Shown: positions 45,552-56,008 of the stretch, piece by piece | How the letters are laid out: each line of letters begins with the position of its first letter | Position numbering within the stretch: position 1 is the stretch's first letter | Assembly (NCBI GenBank): GCA_021234155.1 | Contig: JAJEKV010000041.1 | Span: 2,422,447 to 2,486,446 of the forward strand | Source: Isoetes taiwanensis | Taxonomy: Eukaryota; Streptophyta; Lycopodiopsida; Isoetales; Isoetaceae | Direction of reading: 5' to 3' | DNA length: 64,000 bases | Notes under the pieces: model-generated | The model's database searches: none | What the model saw: only the letters and a program-made list of their open reading frames with translations | What the model was told of the DNA's origin: nothing | Position numbers and translations under genes: made by a program

Positions 45552-46153
45552 TTTCGACTTCTCCATTCGTGGGTTTTTGGGAGCGATTTTCTGCCGCCTA
45601 GCGTTTGTCTAAGCCCCTTGCCGAAGGTTTATCACTAGGGTTTTTCCTCGAAAACCCGAAAGGGCGGGGTTTTTTAATCCCGGTGATAAGCTTTCGGCAG
45701 GTACACCAACCAAACATCTGTTAGCATTGTATTTTTGGGGTCCAAGCGATATAATTGGATTTTCCCTTTATTTTTTGTGGGTAGTTCGCATGTGTGCGGC
45801 TACCCACTATCCACCATTGTAGAAAATCTCTTTGAGATGAATGAGAAGCGCGATCCTTTTCGACTTCTCCATTACCATTGGGTTTTGGGAGCGATTTCTC
45901 CGCCTAGCGTTTGTCTAAGCCCCTTTGTCGAAGGTTTATCACTAGGGTTTTTCCTCGAAAAACCCGAAGGGGCGGGTTTTTAATCCCGGTGATAAGCTAA
46001 GCAGTACACCAACCAAACATCCGTTAGCATTGTATTTTTGGGGTCCAAGTTTATATAATTGGATTTTCCCTTTATTTTTTGTGGGTAGTTCGCATGTGTG
46101 CGGCTACCCACTATCCACCATTGTAGAAAATCTGCTGAGATGAATGAGAAGCC
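45552..46153. repeat. 306-bp tandem duplication with internal hairpins
   Basis: Units 45552-45857 and 45858-46153 are about 90% identical. Each contains a fold-back (45620-45698; 45928-45997) and a hairpin GTGGGTAG...CTACCCAC with an inner CGCA/TGCG pair (45776-45808 and 46081-46113). No ORF has recognisable content. Confidence 0.8.
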
Positions 46154-49100
46154 TATCTATCGGGCGCTTTGTTGGTTTCATGCGAGTCGCAGTGCAAGAA
46201 TGTGCATAAGGCTGCTTTTCATACGAGCGGCCAGGAGGGACACATGAAGCGGTATCTTAGCGGGACAAATTTGAGTCACTGGTTGGATGGGTGGCACGAT
46301 CTGACTATTGCAGTTGTTGCAGTTCAGAAGCATTACAGTACAATGACCTTCTGAATGTTCTATGTGGGGGCCTGAACTCATTGTGCACAATTATCTTATA
46401 TATCGGGTGGTCTAACTCGGGGTTGTGTTTGTTGTCTTACTCATTTGGGGTTCATCATTTTGCTCCCCTCTTCACCAATTTTGGGGTTCATCAATTTGTT
46501 CCCCTATGGGTCATTGTACTCATTTTTTCCTTCGACTCAATGGAACACCACTTCACTGGATGATGATATTTGTGCATAAGGACCTTTCCCTAGAAAGACA
46601 TATCCCTCGCAGCTTTTTGTAAAAATTCACGAGTTGCTTCTTTTTAGCATTTCAACATCTTTACTAGACTAGCTATGTAATCTTGTGAATCTCATCAAAT
46701 AGCATTGGGTCGCCAAATTTGACGGGTTATTCTAGTGATGCCATGTGGCATACTATTCCATTACAGAATGGTATCTTGGGTCCACCATCCTGCATCTCTA
46801 GTTTCCAGCCAGTTACTCTGTTTACTCTATTTTGATTTTCTTTTGATTGATTCTTTAGACAATGCCATAACTTGAATCCGGCCCTGTCGCAACTTGTATC
46901 TAATAAGATTAGAGAATACCCCCATCCCTTTTTGCCACTAGAAAGAAAAAGTGAGTGCATCTATTACCAACTTTGGATTATTTACAGTCCAACCTTTACT
47001 TCAGCTTCCTCGCGCAGATGCCGCATCTGTGGTAAAGCAAAGCCTTTTGGGGCGCGTGTCGGAGATATGATTCAAGACTGGTCGATAACTGGTAGTCCCT
47101 ACAGAACTTCCCCTAAGCTTGATTTCGTCTTCTAAAAGCTTATTACCAAGTATGGATGTACTTGACTCACACCAGCTCCAGGAGCTGATGGGTGGAAAGA
47201 AGTAAAATCATATCTACTCTACTTCGACTAATGTTATTTTACCTCAGCTTGTTAACTTGCTCACTTTCAGAAGCTTTAACTAACACATCATTCTCACTAT
47301 ATCGATATGAAGAAACCTGAGCAGGAAACCCCCCCCAAGCCACTTTAGAATAGGGACAATTCCCCTCTTGCCTAGTAGAAGTAATTGCAACTATACTAGA
47401 CATTCCTTTGCTGCATGAGAAAGCATGAGAGAAAACCTGCCTACAATCATCTTTAAAATCATCAACTCTTAAGAACTTGACATTAAGCTTAAAAGCAAGT
47501 TCTAATTGACTTTCGACAACTATCTATATTGCTAGGAAAGGGGTGATGACCATGCACTAAGCCATCTAGCAGATTGTACTTACAAATATCCTCCATTGGA
47601 GCAACATCATACAGATTGAAATAGTCTCCATCTTCACAAACATAGACTCTACCATCACCTATTTAGCCATTACGTCAAGTAAAGGATTGCTTTCCATCAT
47701 TCTCTCAATCTTGTAGAAGACGCAAACATTATTCTTGTTCAAAACCAATAATAGATGACGTTACTTGCAATTTCAATGCCTATCTTAAAGTCATGGATTT
47801 GTAGTAGAGCAGAACTATTGAACTGGGCAGAACCTCAGAGTATCCTGATCCTATGGACCCTTCACGAAGGCTCCTTTTAATTGGACAACAAGTATTTTGG
47901 TGGTATTGTGTTCATTTCTTTTATTTCCTGATGTTTGTTCTGCAGATACAGCCTGAAGTTTACACATTCATATCAAATTGATATTAGAGCATATTGAATT
48001 AATCAAGGATGAAATAACAGAGATCCTCTACCAGAGAAAGAGATGGATAGATTTGCTAACAGAGAAGAAATTATATTGTTAGATGAGCTTTTGAAGAATT
48101 TACAGAGGGATCTTATTATGAAAGAGTTGAATAAGAAGAAAGTAGAAACAAGAATATAGAAAGGAAGATTTCATAGAAAATAAAGACAAAGACAAATCTA
48201 TCTTGCTAGAGTGTGATTCATTAAAGGAAGAACTACTGCGATAAACTCAGTTGCGAATTTGCAGAACACATCAGAAACAATTTTGCTGCAAGCATCAAGA
48301 AACCCTCATGAAACCATTTAAAACTCGTTCCTTGCTTCAACGACCATCAATCTACCAGGCTTCTGTAGTACATAGTTTCTAGATCTTATTTCTATTCTAT
48401 TATTATGTTATAAGCCATATTCTTTGTTTGTAGGTATCCCAAAATTTCGATAATTTCTTAAGCCAAAGTTCTGAAGCCTAAACCTTAAATCTGGATGGTT
48501 GTTAGATTGAAATATCTAGTGGATTTAATGATCTACCTTCTTCCTAAGCCCTTGTAAGATTTGGTTTGTTGCTGGAGAGGGTTCTATTCTATTCTATTCT
48601 TCAATGGTTACATTGATTTTTCCTTAAACTGACATTTTCCTTCCAAACTGAAACCCAAATTTGAATATTTGTGTTAAGTTGCCTTAGAGGATCTAAGACA
48701 TTTACCTCTTTAGGCTAAAAAGTTTCTAAGTGCAACCCTTTAGGCTAAAATTTTTATAAAGACCAACTATTATGTTGTAGACGTAATAGTTGTCTCAAAG
48801 TGTATTAACATAAAAATATAAATGAACAAAAGCTCAAGGCAATTCTTAATAATAAAGTTTTAGCTTTAGAAAATGAAAGGAATTATGGTTGGACTTGATT
48901 ATTTCTGATTGTGGATTCGACGGGTGTGTTTGCCATATAATTTCTTGATCCAAGATGATCAATTCTGAGAAGGGGAAGAATTGATAGGTGGCGCTCGGGA
49001 AAATGGCTATGGGGGCAAAAGAATGATAAAGAAAGTTAATAATGTTGAAGCCAGAATCTTGTATGTAATTTCTAAGCCAAAACTTTATTGCTGGTAACTG

Positions 49101-49217
49101 CGAGATCTTGCCTTGGTGCCATAACAAGTGTAAGCACTTTTCCCTTTAATTCTGCCTATTAAGCACTGGTTCTGCATGCAATACATGACGTAGGAATATG
49201 TCTGATAGTTGCTTCTT
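46154..49217. other. Mostly unrecognised DNA with degenerate coding-like minus-strand segment
   Basis: 46872-47135 (+) holds a short ORF with CRICGKAKPFG and no clear family. On the minus strand at about 47680-47260 two adjacent frames read like decayed protein (GRVYVCEDGDYFNLYDVAPM, then a frameshift into ELAFKLNVKFLRVDDFKDDC). I cannot name the family. 47800-49130 shows nothing further. Confidence 0.35.
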
Positions 49218-50099
49218 CTATTGAGGCTCAGCCTCTTCTATGGCTGGTAAAACCAGAAACCTTACTCCAAGACTGCCTAGCAAATCCTCTATAGCTCCAA
49301 CAAGTTTTCTACAGATATCCTTTTTCTCAATCTTAGGATGAGTGCATATAAATGGCATCTCAGCACAATATTCACCATGCACCCTTATTGTTGCAGCTGA
49401 TACAACTATATCTTTTTCCAAAATTATTGTGTAGAAATCAGCGTAGTCCATGTTCTATGCTAGAATACCCATTATTAACAACATATGATACTTTGTCAAT
49501 GCCTGTTTCTAGATCTATGTAGGGCTGCAAACAAGTTTGTAAAAGGCTCAATGCAAGAGGAAGTTGGCAAAGCTTGAATTTTCAACTGAAAAATTCGATG
49601 GCGGATTATTGAGAAGAGACCAGCTTAGATTTTGACATTGATTGCGAGTGTTTCTTTTTTCTAGCAATTTCTTCAGGCAATGAAAAATGGTGCTGCATTT
49701 AGGGCTGCAAAATCCCTCTACAGATGTAGAGCAGGAGTTGCGAAAATTAAGCTAGCATTGTTTGCAAGACCATACTGGGGTGGATTTTGAAATAGCAAAT
49801 TTGCATACATTACGGCAACAAAAGGGGCAAAATCATTGCCCTTTGAGTACTTCTTCAAGATCAATGCATTCTGGATGGAAGGCTGAAGAGCAAATTTCAC
49901 AGATAACTAGGTTCCCGCCTACTCCACAAATGGCATGATAATCCTCTGTATTATCTATACTCAATCTTCTGCTGCTTTCTGATAGCTCTGATTTTTTCTC
50001 ACCTGGCTCCAATTTTTGCACTTCCTTGCTCATTACGGCACACATCTTTTTGTGCAAATCCTGCATTGATTTATTGGGCACACACCTTTTTGTGTACAT
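49218..50099 (-). pseudogene. IDM1-like PHD-finger / GNAT acetyltransferase relic
   Basis: The minus strand reads, in order, a PHD finger (49950-49835; CGVGGNLVICEIC, FHPEC) and a second Cys-rich part (after 49833, FCPFC and WSCKQC). It ends with the GNAT domain (49451-49218; MDYADFYTIILEKD, AEMPFICTH, ICRKLVGAIEDLLGSLGV, FLVLPAI). This order is that of plant IDM1/ROS4-type proteins. They read unmodified H3 tails, acetylate H3 and promote active DNA demethylation. A TGA at 49833-49835 replaces the Trp usually found before the last PHD Cys pair, and further stops lie at 49740-49450. No introns are evident between the domains. It is a dead fragment, and the N-terminal Tudor-like part is absent. 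Confidence 0.78.
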
Positions 50100-50108
50100 T
50101 GAGCAAAG

Positions 50109-51568
50109 ATGACAAAAAGACCTAGGAAGCAGAAGACTACAGGTATCCTTGGTAATAATCTAATTGACATGTTTAAAAGAGCAGCGGCAAGGAAGCTCAA
50201 TAATGAAGAAGATGACAAAGATGGAAGTGGGAGTGAATGCGATGAAGACACCACTAAGAAAGAAGAACCCAAAAGCTCAATAATGAAGATGAATGTGATG
50301 AAGGCACTACTAAGAAAGAAGAACCCAAGTTAACATTTCAATATAAATGGCTGAATATATGGTCATGGATGCAATATGATAAAGAAGATGACACATTGTT
50401 TTGCACTACTTGTGAAAGATTCTCCATTTCAAGTCTGCTTTAATGCTTTATTTCTCTTTCCAAGTGCTTTATTTATGTTCTGCAAAAGTTCATTAACATT
50501 AATTTCTGAAATTGCAGTAAACAGTCCTTTCACAAGGGGTGGAAGTAGGAATTTAAGACTTCAAGTTTTTATGAACATGCAGCCACAAAGACTCATATTA
50601 CAGCTGAAGCTAAAATGTTAGATGCATCGAAGGTACATAAATCTATTCTGGTTTCAGTTCAGAAAATGCAATCTTCCGTGAATGGCACGGTCCTAAATCT
50701 GTTTAGAGCAGCATAAACTGTGCCTTAAAAAAAGTTGGTCTTTTAATGCTTATGCACATTTAATAGACTTAATTGATTTAGTAGGTTGTTCAGCAATAAC
50801 CAAGCAGCTTTATCATGACGATTATGCTTGCCAAGAGTTTATTTGTTGCATTGGTGATAGTTTACATGCATCCTTGATAGCAAAGGTGGAAGCGAGTCTC
50901 TTTTTTGGTGTGCAAGTAAAAGAATCAACTGATGTAGCAATACAACAACATCTTGTAGTGTGCGTGAACTATTTGGAGCATGGCAGTGAGCCAAGACACA
51001 ATTTCTTGGGTATGTTGAAAGTCAACAAAGCTGATGCAGCTTCATTATGTGCTGCCTTACTGGAGGCGTGGGGCTGGTATTGATATGACTAAGTTGGTGG
51101 GTTTTGGCTTTGATGGAGCATCCACTATGATCGGTGCAAAAATAGGTGTAGTGCGAGACGCAACTAAGCATCCTTCAATGGAATGGCTAGAAGAAATTGA
51201 AACATTGGTTAATTCCATTGCTGCCCACTTTTCTCGGAGCAATAAAAGGTTGGATAAATTGCAAGATTTGCTTGAGGAGTATGCTTGTTCTATCTTATGA
51301 TTGTAGGAAATTCAAGATACCTTGGTTGAATAGGCATAATGCGATTAGTAGATTATGTGAAAACCTCCCTGCTGTTCTAAAGTATGTGAATCGGAGTCTT
51401 GAGAAATCTTTACTAAGGCGATTAATTTTAAAACCACGTCATATTGATTTTCAACCACGTCATATTAATTTTCAACCACGTCATATTAATTTTCAACCAC
51501 GTCATATTGATATTACAGTAATTGAGGATCATGTGAAGACATCAATAGAGGTTGTTCAACCATATTAA
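50109..51568 (+). pseudogene. hAT-like transposase relic (ZNF862/KIAA1586 type)
   Basis: The N-terminal ORF at 50109-50333 (MTKRPRKQKTTGIL, basic then acidic) carries an internal ~65-bp duplication (KKEEPKSS / KKNPS). It is followed in shifted frame by a TTF-type zinc-finger-like segment FQYKWLNIWSWMQYD...CTTCE. Blocks of the RNase-H-like core follow: 50874-51060 (VQVKESTDVA), 51085-51300 (GFGFDGASTMIGAKIGV, LVNSIAAHFSRSNKR) and about 51310-51400 (IPWLNRHNAISRLCENLPAV). Several frameshifts separate them. The C-terminal dimerisation domain is missing. It is independent of the relic at 5084-6383. Confidence 0.72.
51433..51516. repeat. Four tandem 21-bp units inside the hAT relic
   Basis: The unit ACCACGTCATATTRATTTTCA is repeated four times and encodes a reiterated heptapeptide (PRHI[DN]FQ) in the plus frame. 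Confidence 0.9.
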
Positions 51569-51713
51569 ATAATTTATCCTCAAACAAATTTAGATGCATG
51601 CCAAGAAGATGCAAGAGCATTTCCCAAAATTCCAGATTATGGGCCTCCAGATGGCTTTACATTCTTCTATTCATGGAGCTGAATGTATATACCTGGTATT
51701 TCTGCACTTGTGA

Positions 51714-53386
51714 TGTGACGTTCCAGGACAGTATACGGTCCCAGGACGTATACTGTACTGCCTCGTCACGCGTACACGCCACTCCGACTGACGTGTACGC
51801 CGACGTGTAGCCAAGTGGGTAGCCCCTAGGGGGCAACTTGCTAAGATTGTGCATTAGTATTAATGTGCACATTTTCCAATGTACATATTAATGTGGGCAC
51901 ACATTTCCATATGGACACTTCATGCCAAGTGGGCCATACCCAAGTGTGCAATTAATGTGCACATTTTCCAATGTACACATTAATGTGGGCACACATTTCC
52001 ATGTGGGCACATTTTGCCACCTAGCCATTAAAGGCAAGTGGGCCCATTCCCAATTATCCCACATGCCAAAAGGGGATAATTGGAAACCCTAGCCAACCCC
52101 ATGTCTATTTAAGGAGGGAAACCCTAACTTGGCCATTTTTCGTTTCTAGGGTTTTAGAGCTCTGTTTTGGCTGCCTCAAGAGCCAAAACCGCCTCCCAGA
52201 CTCTGCCTGAGAGAATTGCACCATTAGTTTCCCTTGATTCGAGCGTTTTAGCAGGATGGTTGAGCTCAGGTCAGGAGGAGCCACTCAAGGATCAGGTATT
52301 TAGGCAATTTAATAGCTTAAACCATGTTTCAGTCATAGAATTAGTAGGTTTAGCCTATTAAATTGCCCATAGCAGCTCTCTAGATCTCTAGATACCAGAC
52401 CCTAACTAAAAAACCTAACTCTATGATATAGATTAGATATAGTTCTTCAGTTCTTCTGTGATATATATGGATGATGTATCTCTATGAACTCCTTGTATTG
52501 GGAAGGGGGGGTAGAGACCTCAAGCTTGGTAGTAGATGCTAGTAGATTAGCCTCTCTAGCACACTATAGATTCGGCCTGTGTACAAGAGCCACACCAGGT
52601 TGTGGGTGAAGGGGCCCGACTGGCTGAGAAGGAGGTTCATGTCCCGACTCCTGAAAGATCCCTCTGGTGTGTAAGGCCTACCAGGGATCATTGTGACTAG
52701 GTCTAATGGCTCACCACTGAGTGCGGGTGAGGCATGGACTCGACACCCGTGAAGTGGTGTACACTTTCCAGCGGGTTCAGTCGAATACGGGCAGTGGCCC
52801 TCTAGTCACCTTGAGTCGGCATGTAGACCTCTGGAGGGAGTGATCCCTTCCTGCCCCATCGGAACTGGGGAGATGAAACCCAGGAATAGCCCCCTTTGGC
52901 TATGCATCCGTGAATTTCTGATCAGTCCCGGACACTTTTCAGCCTACTCTGCAAAGTGTGCACAGGAGGGGCGGATGGAGTGGACAATCCTATGCCATGT
53001 TCATATGCCAGCCAAATCCATTGCCATGAATTCTGTCTGCAATGAACTCTGGAGACCCAAGCCGTCAGTCAACCCCTGGAGTCTGAGCCTTGGGTAGGAC
53101 TCACCCTATGTATTGTGCTCACCTTGTTTATGCAGATGTGATGGACCAACCTTCGAGGTGGATATGTGCTTATGCTATATACTGACATGTATGTTTACGC
53201 TTCCGCAGCTAGGTAGGCCCTGAGGGAGACGGGGTAAAATGACCCCTTCACTCTTCCCACTGGAACCCGTCACGGTTGCAGTGTCATGTGGAGGGCCCCT
53301 CAGATCGGCGCGGAGCTGGTATGGGGATGAACTCTGTTTGTATCACGGTGAGTGCACCGTGAGTATGACAGTAGGGGACGTCCGCA
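51714..53386 (+). repeat. Isolated gypsy LTR (chromovirus-related), sense orientation
   Basis: It begins TGTGACGTTCC and is followed at 53389 by TGGTATCGAGCA, a near match to the initiator-Met tRNA primer site TGGTATCAGAGC. It is related to, but clearly diverged from, the LTR at 56158-57729 read on the minus strand. Shared blocks are TAGATTCGGCCTGTG, GTCTGAGCC, CTTCGAGGTGG and TGGAGGGCCC. U3 carries inverted repeats (CAGTATACG/CGTATACTG; GCGTACACG/CGTGTACGC) and a ~94-bp direct repeat (51857-52010). A TATA-like CTATTTAAGG lies at 52105. The exact 3' border (53370 or 53386) is uncertain. No gag-pol follows, so this is a solo or truncated remnant. Confidence 0.7.
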
Positions 53387-53388
53387 AG

Positions 53389-53400
53389 TGGTATCGAGCA
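53389..53400 (+). other. Primer-binding-site remnant (iMet type)
   Basis: TGGTATCGAGCA, differing from the iMet consensus by loss of one base inside a CAG. Confidence 0.55.
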
Positions 53401-53593
53401 ATGTTCTTGGTGACCAAGAGCAAAGTAAGCGACCATGCTCCCATTAGTACTAACTGATAGGATCCTTAAACCTCGAAAAGTGGGAAATTTTTTTTTCTCA
53501 TTTTTGTAGTTCATGCTAAGCTAGTAACAGTTAAAATGAATGAAAACATAAAAAGACTAAAATTGGTGAGCCAACCTTCAAAAAGTAGGGTGG

Positions 53594-53662
53594 TCTCACA
53601 CGTCGCGCCAGGACAGGAAATGAGATTCTCATTTTCGGGCTGGGCGCAACGTGTGTGAGACA
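53594..53662. repeat. Upstream hairpin H1
   Basis: A 69-nt fold-back. GTCTCACACGTCGCGCCAG pairs imperfectly with CTGGGCGCAACGTGTGTGAGAC, and inner GAAATGAGA pairs with TCTCATTTTC. Confidence 0.85.
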
Positions 53663-53796
53663 TTCAGCTTGAAACATTAAGAAATGTCATGAATCACAGT
53701 AAAATAACTTGATAATTCTAATTTTAAGCTAAGAATCAGTAGAATTGGCATGTTACATGTTTAAAAAGTACAAAATTTAGTAGTGGGTCCCACCAT

Positions 53797-53863
53797 GTCT
53801 CACACGTCGCGCCAGGACAGGAAATGACTTTTTCATTTTTGGGCTGGGCGCAACGTGTGAGAC
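53797..53863. repeat. Upstream hairpin H2
   Basis: 67 nt, with outer arms as in H1. The inner arm differs (GAAATGACTT / TTTCATTTTT) but still pairs. Confidence 0.85.
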
Positions 53864-53937
53864 CTTGCTTAATGAGGTGTTTTAGATGTTTTAGGCAACC
53901 CAGAAAGGTAGTTTGAAAGTTGACCTAAAATTGCCCC

Positions 53938-53945
53938 TATAAATA
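53938..53945 (+). promoter_or_regulatory. TATA box of the H3-like gene
   Basis: TATAAATA, 110 bp before the ATG at 54048. The following leader shares ACCCTGC, GCTCTCC and AGGCGATCTTC with the leader downstream of the TATA box at 55889. Confidence 0.7.
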
Positions 53946-54047
53946 GACCTCGACCCCCCTCATTTTCGCGTACCCTGCTTAGAAAATCCGCTCTCCTTTG
54001 CCAAGGCGATCTTCTGGCGCATAGCTCGGATCGACGAACCGTCAAAC

Positions 54048-55302
54048 ATGGCCCGCACAAAGCAGACCGCTGGGAAGCCCTCGTCGCCGTCATGGATCGC
54101 CCGGCGGCCACGATTCCTGCCTCATTCAGACCATACCTGAGAACGCCTTTTTTCACTAAGGGGAATCCTCTTCCAAAGGAGGAGGCAGGATCGGACGGGA
54201 GTGACCGTGACGGCGGAGGTCATAGAAGAGGCGGCCGACATTATGGAGCAAATTCTCAAGAGATGGCCTAAGAGGAGAGGAGGAACAGTGGAGGAACGGG
54301 AGCGCTTAGGGGGCAGCCGACCGTCGAGGAGCAACTTCGAGGTCAGGCCGGCCCCGTCTGTGAGGAGGAAGAGAAAGAGGAGCGTGGGCAGCCGGCTTAG
54401 CCCCTCTCCGAAGAAGCGAACCTCGCGCCTTCATCAACAAGTATGAAGCCAAGGAGCCGGCCGAGAGCGGAAGGACGAAGAACGGGAAAGACCCAACCAC
54501 GGGCCGGGCGGAAAGAAGAGGAAGGCCAAGAGCGTCAAAGGCGCGGTAAGAAGTCGCCAAGGTTGGTAAGCCGCGCAGGCCCCGCCATCAATGAGCCGCC
54601 GTGAACAGACCCGCCGCTAACCGACCGGCGACTCGGGACGATGATTACGCCCCCAACACGAGGGGCGAAGTTCTTCAAAACCCCCCTGCGGTGGAGAAGG
54701 AAGTACCCGGCGGTGGCACTGGCGGGGAGCAGCCCGCAAGCCAAGCCCCCACCTTTCCCGACGTGGGATAGGGTTAAAGCTCCGCGGCCACAACGGGAGG
54801 CATATGTGATAGACCCGGTCAAGGTCTATCAGAAGAAGATTAAGGAGCACAACGCCTATATGGCGAAGTGGGAGGCATACAATGCCTATTACCAGCAGCA
54901 CAGGGTATGGACAATTAAAGGCGGACACCCGACGAGGAGTCAGACCCTGAAGCCGCCACCACCAAAGCCCAAGCCTCCCAGAGCACCAGGGAAGAAGCAG
55001 ACCAAGAGCAAGCAGAAGGAGCAGAGAGCCCTCAAAGAAATCCGGCACTTCCAGCGGAGTTACGGACTCTTGATCCCCCGGGCACCGTTTCAACGTTTGG
55101 TCCGCGGAAGTAATCCAGAGTACAACAACACGGACATGCGGCGTGGCCGATGAAAATTCTTTATTTACGGGGAGGCGGCCAGAGGCTAAAAATAGTGCAG
55201 CATTTTGAAGATTCGACGGCCTGCACAGTACACGCAAAGAGGGTCACCCTCATGAGGCAGGATATGTATCTTGCCAGGCACATCAAGGGAGAACGCCCTT
55301 GA
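54048..55302 (+). pseudogene. Divergent histone H3 / CENH3-like gene with very long N-terminal extension
   Basis: The start reads MARTKQTAGKPSSPS, the H3 tail start with Arg8 and Ser10 replaced. A ~320-residue Pro/Arg/Glu/Lys-rich segment follows in one predominant frame from 54092 to 55153, interrupted by TAA, TAG and TGA. A complete H3 fold then follows. The alphaN-alpha1 block at about 55023-55110 reads ALKEIRHFQ and LLIPRAPFQRLVR. Alpha2 (55140-55215) has H3 length to EAA, with one TGA and a 2-nt surplus. Alpha3 and the C-terminus read FED...[23 protein letters not shown], ending at TGA 55300-55302. KEIRHFQ, LIPxA and VTLM resemble plant CENH3; FQRLVR and GER resemble canonical H3. CENH3 marks centromeric nucleosomes. 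Whether the stops are real or sequence errors (see the CHG finding) is open. An intron in the extension cannot be excluded. Confidence 0.65.
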
Positions 55303-55446
55303 GATTTTGTAAATAACAGAAAATTTTGTTAATATAAAGAATTTTGTGGGTAAATAATGTGTTTAATCTAGCTTAATTAAGTTAAGTTATAGAATTCTAG
55401 CTTTTGTTTCGATCAAATTGGAGTCTTTGAGCAAAATTGAGACGAT

Positions 55447-55513
55447 GTCTCACACGTCGCGCCAGGACAGAAAATGAGATTCTCATTTTCGGGCTGGGCG
55501 CAACGTGTGAGAC
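55447..55513. repeat. Upstream hairpin H3 copy
   Basis: 67-nt hairpin with outer arms identical to H2 and inner arm GAAAATGAGA / TTCTCATTTTC. It lies 145 bp downstream of the H3-like stop codon. Confidence 0.85.
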
Positions 55514-55642
55514 CATGCCCAAAAATGCCCAAAACTGCTCCAAATCGACCAAATAAGGGGTCAATTCTGCCTAACTCGGCGTTAGTAGAATTACAGCCTT
55601 AGATCATCCAAATTGATTAAGTTTAGGCCATTTAGAACCCAT

Positions 55643-55709
55643 GTCTCACACGTCGCGCCAGGACAGAAAATGAACTTTCCATTATCGGTCTGGGCGCAAC
55701 GTGTGAGAC
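55643..55709. repeat. Upstream hairpin H4 copy
   Basis: 67-nt hairpin. The inner arms are changed (GAAAATGAAC / TTCCATTATC) but still largely complementary. Confidence 0.85.
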
Positions 55710-55888
55710 CTCGCCCATTTTCTTCACCAAATGATCTCCAAGTTGTCGCAATAGGTTCATTAGTCCATCCTAGCATGCTCAAACCCTAGAAGTAGTCTTC
55801 AAACTCTCAATTGCACCCTTTAATAGATCTGAATCACCCAATCCCAGTAAATTCTAGGTCATCCAAAAATTAGGGTTTTTCCCTTTTC

Positions 55889-55896
55889 TATAAATA
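55889..55896 (+). promoter_or_regulatory. TATA box of the second gene of the tandem
   Basis: TATAAATA, 120 bp before the ATG at 56009. Leader motifs are shared with the promoter at 53938, while the sequence between hairpins has diverged. Confidence 0.65.
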
Positions 55897-56008
55897 GGCC
55901 CTCCATTTCTCATTCAGCACCCTGCAAGTTTGCTCTCCACTGCTTAGGCGATCTTCGGCTCTCGAGGCGCTTCGCATCCGTTTGATACTCCCCTTCTTCG
56001 CTAGATCA

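Larger units (their letters stand above)
44159..46595. repeat. 37-bp direct repeats bracketing 2.4 kb
   Basis: 44159-44195 and 46559-46595 are identical (GATGATGATATTTGTGCATA then AGGACCTTTCCCTAGAA), exactly 2400 bp apart. The bracketed DNA holds the hairpins and duplications listed below and no recognised gene. Confidence 0.85.

Noticed and set aside
44815-45638. 198- and 149-residue overlapping ORFs around 45 kb
   Set aside because: They simply read through the duplicated 194-bp repeats; their shared peptide reflects the DNA duplication, not a protein family.
54048-55302. Ordinary replication-dependent histone H3 gene
   Set aside because: Length, R8G/S10P changes, LLIPRAPF and divergent C-terminus are not those of canonical H3, which is nearly invariant in plants.
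53594-55709. The four hairpins as a CRISPR array or tRNA-like genes
   Set aside because: Spacing is 200 bp or more and irregular, units are palindromic and lie in plant DNA; no acceptor stem/T-loop or cas genes.
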